From: Streptomyces sp. 130
GTDB taxonomy: Bacteria; Actinomycetota; Actinomycetes; Streptomycetales; Streptomycetaceae
Assembly: GCF_007096885.1 (NCBI RefSeq)
Contig: NZ_VJNO01000020.1
Coordinates: 1-64,000 of the forward strand
DNA: 64,000 bases
Direction of reading: 5' to 3'
Positions 19,566 through 28,555 of this stretch are shown piece by piece. The translations under genes and the position numbers were made by a program. Position 1 is the stretch's first letter; every line of letters begins with the position of its first letter. Below the pieces are notes generated by a model that was not told the origin of the DNA, did not search any database, and saw nothing but the letters and a program-made list of their open reading frames with translations.

Positions 19566-19784
19566 ATGGGACTCGGAGGATGCATCATCCTCATCGGCGC
19601 GGGGGCGATCCTCGCCTTCGCGACCGACTGGCAGCTGGACACCGTCAACGTCGACCTGGTCGGCTGGATCATGATGATCGTCGGCGTCATCGGCGTCTTC
19701 GTCTACGCGAGCGTCATCCGGCGCCGTCGGATGGTCGTGCCGCCCACCACGACGGTCGTCTCCGACGACGAACGGCACCTGTGA
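19566..19784 (+). CDS. small DUF6458-type membrane protein
   Basis: 72 residues with two membrane helices (about 3-20, GCIILIGAGAILAFA, and about 30-51, VGWIMMIVGVIGVFVYASVI), then RRRR and a short polar tail. The fold matches the small two-helix actinobacterial family DUF6458, with unknown function. GAGGAGG at ideal distance supports this start. Confidence 0.8.
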   Translation: MGLGGCIILIGAGAILAFATDWQLDTVNVDLVGWIMMIVGVIGVFVYASVIRRRRMVVPPTTTVVSDDERHL

Positions 19785-19895
19785 CCGGGGGCGATCCGGC
19801 CACACCCCCGGAACGCCACGGCGGAACCCCCGATATTCTGGGCACTTGTCCGTGACCCGGAACCGGGCGCGTCAGACCCGGAAGGGGAGCCGCTC

Positions 19896-21126
19896 GTGGA
19901 GTTCCGGCTGCTCGGCACCGTCTGCGTCGACACGCTGACCGGGCCGCTGCCCCTCGGCCCCGCCAAGCGCCGCAGCCTGCTCGCGGCCCTGCTGCTGCAC
20001 GCCAACACCCCCGTGTCCATGGCGCGGCTGACCGACTGTCTGTGGGACGACGAGCCTCCGCTCCACGCCCGCACGGTCATCCAGGGGCATGTCTCCCGGC
20101 TGCGTGCCCTGCTCGTCGGCGCGGACGCGCAGGCGTACGGGGTGGAACTGGCGACGCTCGGCGACGCGTATGTGCTCCGGGCGCCCGAAACCCTGCTGGA
20201 CTCCCAGCGGTTCGAGGAACTGCTGATGCTCGCCCGTGAGCAGCGGGACCCCGCCGACACGGTGCTGATGCTGAGGGAGGCCCTGTCGCTCTGGCAGGGC
20301 CCCGCCCTCACCGGCACCTTCGCGAGCGCCCCGCTCCAGGCCGCCGCCCACGCGCTGGAGGAGTCCCGCCTCTCGACGGTCGAGCAACTGGCCCGCGCGT
20401 ACGGGGATCTGGGCGAGCACCACCGCGCGGCGGCGGCCCTCCGCGCGGAGGCCGTCGCCCACCCGCTGCGCGAATCCCTGGCGGCGGCCCTGATGACGGC
20501 CCTGCACAGCTCGGGCCGTCAGTCCGAGGCCCTGGACTGCTTCCACCGCACCCGGCGCCTGCTCGCGGATGAACTGGGCGTCGACCCGGGCCGCGAGCTG
20601 GCGGACGCGTATGCGCGCATCCTGCGCGGGGAGGGCGGGCCCGTCGTTCCCGGGCACACCGCCGGGGCCGGGGCCCCCGGCGCCCTGCGGGCCGGTACGC
20701 CGCCGCTCGCCGAGGCGTCCGCCGACGGGCCCGGCGGGGCGCAGGCCGTCGGGCCGGCGCACGTGCCGCCCTCCCGACGCGCACACGGAGATGCTCGCGC
20801 TCCAGCACCTGGCCAGGATGCAGCTGACGGCGGGCCGCCCGCAGGACGCCCTGGACTCCGCCCGGACCGCCTTCGGCCTGGGCCCCGAGCACGAGGAGGC
20901 GGCCCGCCGGGTGCTGCTGCTGTCCGTCAGCGGCGAGGCCCACCTCGCCCTCGGTGCGGAGGCGGAGGGCGTCCGGCTCCTGGACGAGGCGGCCACGGAG
21001 GCGGAGCGCGCCGGCTACGACGAGGGCGCGGTCCGGGCCCTGGACGCACTGCTCCGGGTCGCGGCGAGCCCCGACCACGTACGCCGCCACACCGAAGCGG
21101 CCCACCGCCTGACGGCGAACACCTGA
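19896..21126 (+). pseudogene. BTAD/SARP-like transcriptional regulator, frameshifted
   Basis: The frame from GTG 19896 (good AGGGGAG site) encodes an OmpR-type DNA-binding domain (about 1-95; LLGTVCVDTLTGPLPLGPAK, VSMARLTDCLWDDEPP) and a bacterial transcriptional activation domain (about 100-245, ending LLADELGVDPGRELADAYAR), as in SARP/AfsR proteins. After about 20775 coding character moves to the +1 frame, which reads DAHTEMLALQHLARMQLTAG and further TPR-like helices to a stop at 21126. One extra C in ccgccctcccgacg (20767-20780) would explain it. A sequencing error, a real mutation, or a truncated but active regulator are all possible. Confidence 0.75.
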
Positions 21127-21142
21127 GACAGCCCCTGGCGCC

Positions 21143-22948
21143 TCAGGCGTCCATCCCCGCCAGCACCAGCGGCAGCCGGACCGCGCCGCCCTCCGTCACG
21201 CGGACGGGGACGCCCCAGTCCTGCTGGTGGACGTGGCAGGCCGGGTACTCGTTCGCCGGGTCGTCGTCGCAGGACGCGGCCATCGCGGAGACGTGCAGGA
21301 CGCCCTCGGTGACGCCGTCCGCGAGGACGAGGTCGCGGAAGAGGTCGGTGCCCGCGCCCTCGCCCTCGGCCAGCAGCCCGGGCGGGGTCGAGGAGACCAG
21401 CAGCCGGGTCGAGGGCCCGTACCTGGTGTCCAGCTTCTGGCCGGCCGGCGCCTGGAAGACGACGTCGAGCCGGAGCGCGCCGGGGGCGACCTCGGTGGCG
21501 GCCCGCTGCGTGCGGTGCGCCTGTTCGGCGACGCGTACCGCCTCCTCGGGCAGCCGCAGCCGGGTCAGCCGGTGCCGGGCGGACTCCACGACGACGAGGT
21601 CGCCGTCCACCAGCACGGCGTCGCTGGGCTCCCGCAGGTCCGTGGCCAGCGTGGTGACCTCACCGCTCACCGGGTCGTAGCGGCGCAGGGCGTGGTTGTA
21701 CGTGTCGCAGACGGCGACGGACCCGTCGGGCAGGGCCGTGACGCCGAGGGGGTGCTGAAGCAGGGCCTGGCCCGCGGCGCCGTCCCGGTGGCCGAAGTCG
21801 AAGAGGCCGGTACCGACGGCGGTGTGCACGACGCCCTCGCGGTCGACCCAGCGCAGCGCGGACGTCTCCGAGTCGGCGACCCACAGCCGCTCCTCGGTCG
21901 CCGCGAGCCCGGACGGCTGGGCGAACCACGCCTCCGCGCCGGGCCCGTCGACCAAGCCCTCGTTGGTGGTCCCGGCGGCGACCCGTACGGTGCCGTCCTC
22001 GGGGTCGTACGTCCACAGCTGGTGCACCCCGGCCATGGCGATCCAGAGCCGGCCACCGAACCAGGCGACGTCCCACGGCGAGGAGAGGTCCACCTCGCGG
22101 GCCGGGCCGCTGGTGGCCGACCCCTGCCACCACTGTCGGCCGGTGCCGGCGAGGGTGACCGTCTCCCCGGTGGTGAGGTCGAGGGCGCGGATGGCGTGGT
22201 TGACGGTGTCGGCGACCGCGATCCGCCCGTCGGGCAGCAGGGCGAGCCCCTGCGGCTCGCTGAACCGGGCCTGCTCGGGCCCGCCGTCCGCGAACCCGCG
22301 CTCACCCGTCCCGAAGTGCCGGCGCACGGTCTCGCCGTCCGGGTCCAGCTCGACCAGCCGGTGCCGGGTGGTGTCGGAGACCAGGAAGCCGCCGTCCGCG
22401 AGGAGCAGCGCCTTGCCGGGGAACCGCAGATGCGTGGCGACCGGCTCCGGCGCCACGTACGGCCCGTCCCCTCGTCGCAGGGTGCCCTTCGCCGCGTGCT
22501 CCGACTCCAGCTCCTCGACCAGCTTCTCGATGGCGTGGGCGTGCCCCTCGCCGGCGTGCTGGGCGACGACATAGCCCTCGGGATCGATGACGACGAGCGT
22601 GGGCCAGGCGCGCACGGCGTACTGCTTCCAGGTGGCCAGTTCGGGGTCGTCGAGGACCGGGTGGTGGACCTCGTACCGCTCGACCGCGTCCACGACGGCC
22701 TGGTGCTCCGCCTCGTGCACGAATTTCGGCGAGTGCACGCCGATGATCACGACGGTGTCGCGGTGCTTCTCCTCCAGCTCGCGCAGCTCGTCGAGAACAT
22801 GCAGGCAGTTCACACAGCAGAAGGTCCAGAAGTCGAGGATGACGATGCGTCCTCGCAGGTCAGCGAGGGTGTACTGCCGGTCGCCTGTATTGAGCCAGCC
22901 GCCCTTGCCGATGAGTTCGGGGGCCCTGACGCGTGCACGTGTTGCCAT
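21143..22948 (-). CDS. thioredoxin-like/NHL-repeat protein (NHLRC2-like)
   Basis: 601 residues. The N-terminal thioredoxin-like domain (about 1-150) has the redox motif FWTFCCVNCLH; beyond it lies a six-bladed NHL beta-propeller (about 165-480; repeated RFSEPQGLALLPDGRIAVAD-type blades), and a beta-rich C-terminal domain. This is the domain order of animal NHLRC2 and its bacterial homologues. No signal peptide is seen, so it is probably cytoplasmic; function unknown, redox likely. Start ATG 22948 (MATRARVRAPEL) fits the family; an upstream ATG at 23014 would overlap the divergent gene. Confidence 0.88.
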   Translation of the reverse strand: MATRARVRAPELIGKGGWLNTGDRQYTLADLRGRIVILDFWTFCCVNCLHVLDELRELEEKHRDTVVIIGVHSPKFVHEAEHQAVVDAVERYEVHHPVLDDPELATWKQYAVRAWPTLVVIDPEGYVVAQHAGEGHAHAIEKLVEELESEHAAKGTLRRGDGPYVAPEPVATHLRFPGKALLLADGGFLVSDTTRHRLVELDPDGETVRRHFGTGERGFADGGPEQARFSEPQGLALLPDGRIAVADTVNHAIRALDLTTGETVTLAGTGRQWWQGSATSGPAREVDLSSPWDVAWFGGRLWIAMAGVHQLWTYDPEDGTVRVAAGTTNEGLVDGPGAEAWFAQPSGLAATEERLWVADSETSALRWVDREGVVHTAVGTGLFDFGHRDGAAGQALLQHPLGVTALPDGSVAVCDTYNHALRRYDPVSGEVTTLATDLREPSDAVLVDGDLVVVESARHRLTRLRLPEEAVRVAEQAHRTQRAATEVAPGALRLDVVFQAPAGQKLDTRYGPSTRLLVSSTPPGLLAEGEGAGTDLFRDLVLADGVTEGVLHVSAMAASCDDDPANEYPACHVHQQDWGVPVRVTEGGAVRLPLVLAGMDA

Positions 22949-23012
22949 GAGACCAGTCAACAGCACCGTGGCGTTCCCGCATTCCGCAGGTGGCTCGGGG
23001 AACCTGTGAGCC

Positions 23013-23504
23013 ATGAGACTTCTCGTGCGTGAGCGCCTGTTCGGTATCGGTGACGACTACTGGATCGAGGACACGGAGGGCCGCAAGGTCTTCCTGGTCG
23101 ACGGCAAGGCCATGCGGGTGCGCGACACCTTCGAGCTGAAGGACGCGCAGGGCCGGATCGTCGTGGAGATCCGCCAGAAGCTTCTGAGCCTGCGCGACAC
23201 GATGCTGATCGAGCGGGACGGCGAACAGCTCGCCAAGATCAAGCGCAAGCGGCTGTCCCTGCTCCGCAACCACTACCGCGTGACCCTCGCGGACGGCACG
23301 GAGCTCGATGTCAGCGGCAAGATCCTGGACCGTGAGTTCGCCGTGGACTACGACGGCGAACTGCTCGCCCAGATCTCCCGCCGCTGGCTGACCGTCCGCG
23401 ACACGTACGGCATCGACATCGTGCGCGAGGACGCGGACGCGGCGCTGCTGATCGCGGTGGCGGTGTGCGTGATCGTGCTCGCGGAGAAGGAATACGAGGA
23501 CTGA
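23013..23504 (+). CDS. LURP-one-related (Tubby-like) protein
   Basis: 163 residues of beta-rich LURP-one-related/scramblase-like fold: MRLLVRERLFGIGDDYWIED, then GRKVFLVDGKAMRVRDTFEL, IRQKLLSLRDTMLIER and LAQISRRWLTVRDTYGIDI. Its tail ADAALLIAVAVCVIVLAEKE is a short hydrophobic helix. Family members occur across bacteria with no established enzymatic role. It is divergent from the thioredoxin-NHL gene, with 64 bases between. Confidence 0.85.
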   Translation: MRLLVRERLFGIGDDYWIEDTEGRKVFLVDGKAMRVRDTFELKDAQGRIVVEIRQKLLSLRDTMLIERDGEQLAKIKRKRLSLLRNHYRVTLADGTELDVSGKILDREFAVDYDGELLAQISRRWLTVRDTYGIDIVREDADAALLIAVAVCVIVLAEKEYED

Positions 23505-23530
23505 CCCCGGAGCACACTCCGTTGGGCCCG

Positions 23531-23546
23531 TGTTTCACGTGAAACA
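23531..23546. promoter_or_regulatory. parS: parS chromosome segregation site
   Basis: A second exact TGTTTCACGTGAAACA palindrome, 14.3 kb from the first, again placed between convergent gene ends (23504 and 23566). It could also form a hairpin, but identity to the ParB site and the shared placement make parS far more likely. Confidence 0.95.
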
Positions 23547-23565
23547 CGGACCCGTCGTGCGGCTC

Positions 23566-24339
23566 TCAGAGTCGCCGGTCCTTCAGCGCCGGGAACTGCT
23601 CCCGGGTCGCGGCGACCTTGGCCGGGTCGAGTTCGACGGTCAGGATCTCCTCGTCCGCGCCCGCTTCCGCGAGCACCTCGCCCCAGGGATCCACGACGAG
23701 GGAGTGGCCGGCCTGCTGGATGCCCGCGTGGGTGCCGGCGGAGCCGACGGCGAGGACGAACGACTGGTTCTCGACGGCGCGGGCCCGCGCGAGCAGGGTC
23801 CAGTGGGCGCGGCGGCGCTCCGGCCAGCCGGCCGCGACGATCAGGGTCTCGGCGCCGGCGTCGACCAGGCCCCGGAAGAGTTCCGGGAAGCGGAGGTCGT
23901 AGCAGGTGGCGAGACCGAGCGTGGTCTCCGGGAGGGGGACGGTGACCAGGTCCTCGCCGGCGCCCATCATGACCGCCTCGCCCTGGTCGAAGCCGAAGCG
24001 GTGGATCTTCCGGTAGGCGGCGGCCCGCTCGCCCTCGGGGGAGAAGACGAGCGTGGTGTTGTAGAGGGTGCCGTCCTCGGCCCGCTCCACGAAGGAGCCG
24101 GCGTGCAGCCAGACCCCCGCCTCGGCTGCGGCCTTGGACATGACCTCGTGCGTGGGGCCCGTCAGCGGCTCGGCCTCGTCCTCGAAGGCCGTGTAGGCGA
24201 AGGCGCCGACCGGCCACAGTTCGGGAAGGACCACCAGGTCCGCGTCCCGCTGCGAGACGACCAGGGAAGCGGCGCGTTCCCTGCGGGAATCGGACGGTTC
24301 GTCCGGGTCTACTGCGATCTGGATGAGGGAGGCGCGCAC
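23566..24339 (-). CDS. carbon-nitrogen hydrolase (nitrilase superfamily)
   Basis: 257 residues with the Glu-Lys-Cys catalytic triad of the nitrilase superfamily: VVLPELW (Glu about 40), YRKIHRFGF (Lys about 110) and LATCYDLRFPEL (Cys about 145). The length and RFPE context match the omega-amidase/Nit-type branch, which hydrolyses small amides such as alpha-ketoglutaramate or deaminated glutathione. Start GTG 24339, with GGTGG upstream. Single gene; substrate not determinable from sequence. Confidence 0.9.
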   Translation of the reverse strand: MRASLIQIAVDPDEPSDSRRERAASLVVSQRDADLVVLPELWPVGAFAYTAFEDEAEPLTGPTHEVMSKAAAEAGVWLHAGSFVERAEDGTLYNTTLVFSPEGERAAAYRKIHRFGFDQGEAVMMGAGEDLVTVPLPETTLGLATCYDLRFPELFRGLVDAGAETLIVAAGWPERRRAHWTLLARARAVENQSFVLAVGSAGTHAGIQQAGHSLVVDPWGEVLAEAGADEEILTVELDPAKVAATREQFPALKDRRL

Positions 24340-24518
24340 ACTACCACCGTCCTGGCATTCGAGCCGTCAACACCGGCCTACGATCGTCACACGAAAGCAC
24401 TGCCGGGGTGCCTGCTCGCAGCGTAACTTAGCCACCGAACCTCATCGCCGCCCGCAGCCAGCAGCCCGACCGTCCGCGCCCAGTTGCCCATGCACCGCAG
24501 AACCGCACGAGGGGTCCC

Positions 24519-25343
24519 GTGACCGTCCATCCCAGCCTCCAGACCTACGCCGATGCCTGGACCCACTCCATCGAGTCGATAGCCGAGCTGGTGAGCCCGC
24601 TCGTCGAGGGGGAGTGGAACGGCCGCACGCCCTGCCCCAACTGGTCCGTGCGCGACATCGTGTCGCACATCATCGGGATGGAGTGCGAACAGCTCGGCGA
24701 CCCGCGCCCGATCCACTCCCTGCCGCGCGACCTGTTCCACGTGCAGAGTGAGTTCGCCCGCTACATGGAGATGCAGGTCGACGTCCGGCGCCACCACACC
24801 GCGCCGGAGATGACCTCCGAGCTGGAGTACACGATCATCCGCCGCTCCCGGCAGCTGCGGAACGAGACGCGGGACCCGGAGACCATGGTGCGGGCGCCGC
24901 TGGGCGCCGAGCAGACCCTGGAGACGGCGCTGCGGATGCGCGCGTTCGACGTCTGGGTGCACGAGCAGGACCTGCGGACGGCCCTGGGCAGGCCCGGCAA
25001 CCTGGACTCCCCCGGTGCCCTGGTCGCCCGGGACACCCTGCTGCCGGGGCTGCCGAAGGTGGTGGCCAAGAGGGCCGGCGCACCGGCCGGCTCCGCCGTG
25101 GTGCTGGACGTGCACGGGCCGCTGGAGTTCATGCGCACCGTACGGGTCGACGCCGAGGGGCGCGGCTCGCTGGACGTCGCCCCGTCGCTCGGGCCCGCCG
25201 TGACGCTGTCCATGGACTGGGAGACGTACGTACGGCTGGCCTGCGGCCGGGTGCGGCCCGCCGCCGTCGCCGACCGGGTCAAGGCCGAGGGCGACCAGGA
25301 ACTGGCCGACGCCATCCTCCAGCACTTCGCCGTCACCCCGTAG
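24519..25343 (+). CDS. maleylpyruvate isomerase-family mycothiol-dependent enzyme
   Basis: 274 residues with an MDMPI/DinB-like four-helix N-terminal domain carrying the metal-ligand pattern VSHIIGMECEQL (His, Glu) and VWVHEQDLR (His), followed by a C-terminal SCP2-like domain (about 180-270). Family members use mycothiol, the actinobacterial thiol, to isomerise or conjugate small substrates. Start GTG 24519 follows GAGGGG. No aromatic-degradation gene is near, so the substrate is open. Confidence 0.88.
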   Translation: MTVHPSLQTYADAWTHSIESIAELVSPLVEGEWNGRTPCPNWSVRDIVSHIIGMECEQLGDPRPIHSLPRDLFHVQSEFARYMEMQVDVRRHHTAPEMTSELEYTIIRRSRQLRNETRDPETMVRAPLGAEQTLETALRMRAFDVWVHEQDLRTALGRPGNLDSPGALVARDTLLPGLPKVVAKRAGAPAGSAVVLDVHGPLEFMRTVRVDAEGRGSLDVAPSLGPAVTLSMDWETYVRLACGRVRPAAVADRVKAEGDQELADAILQHFAVTP

Positions 25344-25367
25344 CCCCGCGGGAGCCCCGGCACACAG

Positions 25368-25405
25368 CGGCGCCCGCCCCCGCGACGGGGGACGGGCGCG
25401 CCGCC
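25368..25405. terminator. bidirectional GC-rich hairpin
   Basis: GCGGCGCCCG... pairs imperfectly with ...CGGGCGCGCCGC, with an inner CCCCCG/CGGGGG stem, between the convergent genes ending at 25343 and 25419. Confidence 0.55.
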
Positions 25406-25418
25406 GTTCAGGCCCGGA

Positions 25419-26729
25419 TCAGGCCGGCACGTGCACCGCCTCCACCCGGCTGATCACATGGTGGTCGCGCTCGCGGCGCGCCGCCCTCGCGCGCAGCCGC
25501 AGGATCTGCGTGACGCCCAGCACCTCCAGGACGAAGACCGACGAGAAGGCCACCCGGTAGTTGTCACCGGTCGCGTCCAGCAGCACGCCGACCGCGAGCA
25601 GCGTGGTCATCGAGGCGATGAAGCCGCCCATGTTGACGATGCCGGACGCGGTGCCCTGGCGCTCCGGCGGGTTGGCCGGGCGGGAGAAGTCGAAGCCGAT
25701 CATCGAGGCCGGGCCGCACGCCCCGAGCACCACGCACAGCACGACCAGCAGCCACATCGGCGCATGGTCGCCGGGGTGGAAGATCGTCGCCGCCCACAGC
25801 GCGGCCGTCGTGCCGACCGTGCCGAGGGCGAGCGGGATGCGGGCCGCGTGGTGACGGGCGATCACCTGCCCGTAGACGAGCCCCAGCGTCATGTTCGAGA
25901 GCACCACCAGGGTCAGCAGCTCACCGGCGGTCCCCCGGCCGAGCCCTTGGTCCTCGACCAGGAACGGCATGCCCCACAGCAGCAGGAACACCATCGCCGG
26001 GAACTGCGTGGTGAAGTGCACCCACATCCCGAGCCGGGTCCCGGGCTCCCGCCAGGAGGCGGCGATCTGCTTCCGTACGTACGCCCCGCCGGCGTGCTGT
26101 ACGGGAGGCGGCTCGTAGCCCTCGGGGTGGTCCTTGAGGAAGAGCAGGAGCAGCACCAGGACGACGACCCCGGCCAGCGAGCTGCCGACGAAGGTGGTCG
26201 TCCAGCCGAAGCCGTGCAGGGCGCGGGCGATGACCAGCGTGGAGACCAGGTTGCCCGCCATCCCGAAGAGGGCGGCGACCTGGCCGATCAGCGGTCCGCG
26301 CCGGGCCGGGAACCAGCGCGTCCCCAGCCGGAGCACGCTGATGAACGTCATCGCGTCGCCGCACCCCAGCAGCGCGCGGGAGGCGAGCGCGGTGCCGTAC
26401 GAGGGGGAGAGCGCGAAGCCGAGCTGGCCGAGGGTGAACAGGACGGCCCCGAGGGTGAGGACCCGCTTGGTGCCGAGCCGGTCCACCATCAGGCCGACGG
26501 GTATCTGCATGCCCGCGTACACGAGCAGCTGGAGGATGGAGAAGGTGGAGAGCGCCGAGGCGTTGACGTCGAACCGGTCGGCGGCGTCGAGTCCGGCGAC
26601 GCCGAGGCTGGTCCGGAAGATGATGGCGACGAAGTAGACGGCGACGCCGATGCCCCAGACCCTGACGGCTCGTCGGCCGCCGGGCGGGTCACCGGGCAGG
26701 GGCAGGGTGGGCGCGGCGGCGGAACTCAC
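25419..26729 (-). CDS. MFS transporter
   Basis: A 436-residue major facilitator with about 12 hydrophobic helices and the MFS loop motif in GLMVDRLGTKRVLTLGAVLF between helices 2 and 3. The SRPANPPERQGTASGIVNMG motif resembles metabolite:H+ symporters of the nitrate/oxalate/sugar-acid type. GTG 26729 overlaps the stop of the upstream GntR gene (GTGA), so the two are translationally coupled and the regulator probably controls uptake of this transporter's substrate. Confidence 0.92.
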   Translation of the reverse strand: MSSAAAPTLPLPGDPPGGRRAVRVWGIGVAVYFVAIIFRTSLGVAGLDAADRFDVNASALSTFSILQLLVYAGMQIPVGLMVDRLGTKRVLTLGAVLFTLGQLGFALSPSYGTALASRALLGCGDAMTFISVLRLGTRWFPARRGPLIGQVAALFGMAGNLVSTLVIARALHGFGWTTTFVGSSLAGVVVLVLLLLFLKDHPEGYEPPPVQHAGGAYVRKQIAASWREPGTRLGMWVHFTTQFPAMVFLLLWGMPFLVEDQGLGRGTAGELLTLVVLSNMTLGLVYGQVIARHHAARIPLALGTVGTTAALWAATIFHPGDHAPMWLLVVLCVVLGACGPASMIGFDFSRPANPPERQGTASGIVNMGGFIASMTTLLAVGVLLDATGDNYRVAFSSVFVLEVLGVTQILRLRARAARRERDHHVISRVEAVHVPA

Positions 26730-27418
26730 CGGTCCTCACCCCGGACCAGCACCTTGACCCGCCCGACGTGGCGGCGCACGACCTGGGCGGCCGACTCCGC
26801 GTCGCCGGACCTGATCGCCTCCAGCAGCTCGCCGTGCTCCGCGATGTTGGCGGCGATCCTGTCCGGGTGGGCCTCCATCACGGCGACGCCCATCCGCAGC
26901 TGGCGGTCGCGCAGCTGGTCGTAGAGGCGGGACAGGATCTCGTTGCCCGCGTGGCGGACGATCTCGGCGTGGAAGCAGCGGTCCTTCACGGAGACGGTGG
27001 CCAGGTCGCCCGCCTCGGAGAAGTGGCGCTGCTCCTCCAGGAGCGCTTCCAGCCGGCTGATCAGCTGCGGGGACGCGGGCACCGCCTTGCGGGCGGCGAA
27101 CTCCTCGACCAGCAGCCGGGTCTCCACCACGTCGGCGATCTCCTGGGCGGAGACGGCGAGCACCAGGGCGCCCTTCTTCGGGTAGAGCTTGATCAGCCCC
27201 TCGACCTCCAGGCGCAGCAGCGCCTCGCGCACGGGTGTGCGCGAGACCCCCACGGCCTCGGCGAGGCCGCCCTCGGTCAGCAGGGTGCCGCCCTCGTAGC
27301 GGCGGTCGAGGACGGCGTCCTTGACGTGGGTGTAGACGCGGTCGGCCGCCGGGGGCCGCTTCGCGGGCTGGGTGACGGGCGTGGGGCCGGGGGACGTGGA
27401 GGGTGCGGGGACAGGCAT
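26726..27418 (-). CDS. GntR-family (FCD) transcriptional regulator
   Basis: About 230 residues. A disordered Pro-rich head is followed by a GntR winged helix (GGLAEAVGVSRTPVREALLR) and an FCD ligand-binding domain whose metal-binding residues are carried by FHAEIVRHAGNE and AEHGELLEAI. FadR-subfamily FCD regulators sense carboxylates or sugar acids. Overlaps the MFS gene by 4 bases. ATG 27418 is preferred because MPVPAPSTS begins a typical tail; 27448 is possible. No ribosome site is seen, and TATCTA lies 10 bases upstream, so leaderless expression is possible. Confidence 0.88.
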   Translation of the reverse strand: MPVPAPSTSPGPTPVTQPAKRPPAADRVYTHVKDAVLDRRYEGGTLLTEGGLAEAVGVSRTPVREALLRLEVEGLIKLYPKKGALVLAVSAQEIADVVETRLLVEEFAARKAVPASPQLISRLEALLEEQRHFSEAGDLATVSVKDRCFHAEIVRHAGNEILSRLYDQLRDRQLRMGVAVMEAHPDRIAANIAEHGELLEAIRSGDAESAAQVVRRHVGRVKVLVRGEDR

Positions 27419-27491
27419 GGACACAGCATAGATACAACATGCACGCAAGCGTTGCCCCGTCCACGATGTGGGCGGCGGCGCGCCGGGTCCG

Positions 27492-27992
27492 CTACCGGCT
27501 GCGGACCAGCAGCAGCGTCGTGCCGCCGTCCTCCTCGGCGATGTCCCTGACGTGCTCGAACCCCACCTTCCGCAGGGCCGCCAGCGAGGCCGCGTTCGGC
27601 TCGGCCACGGTCGCGTACACCTGGTCCAGGCCCAGCACCTCGAAGCCGTACGCGACGATCGTCCGCGCCAGTTCCGTACCGAGGCCCTGGCCCCACGCCT
27701 CGTGCGCGAGGGCGTAGATCAGCTCATGTCCCTCGACGGCCTTCGACGGCTTGATCTCCGCGTGGCCGACCATCCGGCCGTCCCTGCGCACGGCCCAGAC
27801 GTCGAAGGCCCCCGTCTCGTACACGTGCGTGAAGACCCGGGCGAACAGGGCGCGGTTGCTGTCCTCCGGCTCGGGGCCGTCGCCCATCCAGCGGGAGACC
27901 CGCTCGTCCGCGAAGAGGGCGACGAAGTCCTCCTCGTCGGCGGGCACATACGGTTCGAGGAGCAGGCGCTCGCTGCGCAGGGAAGGCGTCAT
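27492..27992 (-). CDS. GNAT acetyltransferase (RimJ/RimL type)
   Basis: 166 residues with the GNAT fold: MTPSLRSERLLLEPYVPADE, then beta4-acetyl-CoA loop EAWGQGLGTELARTIVAYGF and the late NAASLAALRKVGFEHV. The RimJ/RimL branch acetylates protein N-termini or small amines using acetyl-CoA. It sits 73 bases upstream of gntR in the same direction, and could be cotranscribed. Acceptor unknown. Confidence 0.88.
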   Translation of the reverse strand: MTPSLRSERLLLEPYVPADEEDFVALFADERVSRWMGDGPEPEDSNRALFARVFTHVYETGAFDVWAVRRDGRMVGHAEIKPSKAVEGHELIYALAHEAWGQGLGTELARTIVAYGFEVLGLDQVYATVAEPNAASLAALRKVGFEHVRDIAEEDGGTTLLLVRSR

Positions 27993-28015
27993 GCCGAGGG
28001 ACGCTATCCCAGCCG

Positions 28016-28336
28016 CTATGCGGATGACCCGTCGTTTTCCACCAGCCGCAGCGTCGGGCGCCGGGGCGCGAACTCGCCGAGGCCGAGCGCCGCCTCACGC
28101 CAGTGCGCGGCCAGTTCGAGCAGGCGCTCCTCGTCCTGCCCGTAGGCCGGTTCCGGCACGTCCGGCACGGTCCGCCACAGGATCGTCGCGGCGAAGCGGA
28201 CCGCGTGCAGCGCGGCCGTCGTATGGGCCTCGACCCCGTCCTCGCCCAGCTGCCGCAACGCGTCAAGGCGCTCGGCGAGGGCGAGGAGCTCGCCGTACGC
28301 CCTGACGGACTCCTGCGCGCGCACGACATCGTCCAC
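28016..28336 (-). CDS. hypothetical helical protein
   Basis: A 106-residue, mostly helical protein (VDDVVRAQESVRAYGELLAL, ALHAVRFAATILWRTVPDVP, LLELAAHWREAALGLGEFAP). No known family recognised. GTG 28336 follows GGAGG at 5 bases and removes an Arg-rich, non-coding-looking head present in the longer open frame. Lies 23 bases upstream of the acetyltransferase, probably in one transcript. Confidence 0.6.
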   Translation of the reverse strand: MDDVVRAQESVRAYGELLALAERLDALRQLGEDGVEAHTTAALHAVRFAATILWRTVPDVPEPAYGQDEERLLELAAHWREAALGLGEFAPRRPTLRLVENDGSSA

Positions 28337-28555
28337 GGTTGCCTCCGGCCTCTGGGGCGCTCGGATGTGACGCCGATCGTAGCCCCTGGCCACCGCGCGC
28401 CATCGCCACGCGGACGCCGCCGGCCGCCCCACCGCCCCTGGATGTCGTAAAAAATCACCCAAGCGTGGGCCCAACCATGCGGCGCGGTCGTTCGTCTTAT
28501 CAGCGCGGCGGCACCCTCATGTGGCCGCCTTCCAGGGGTATTTGGAGCGTTCAAT

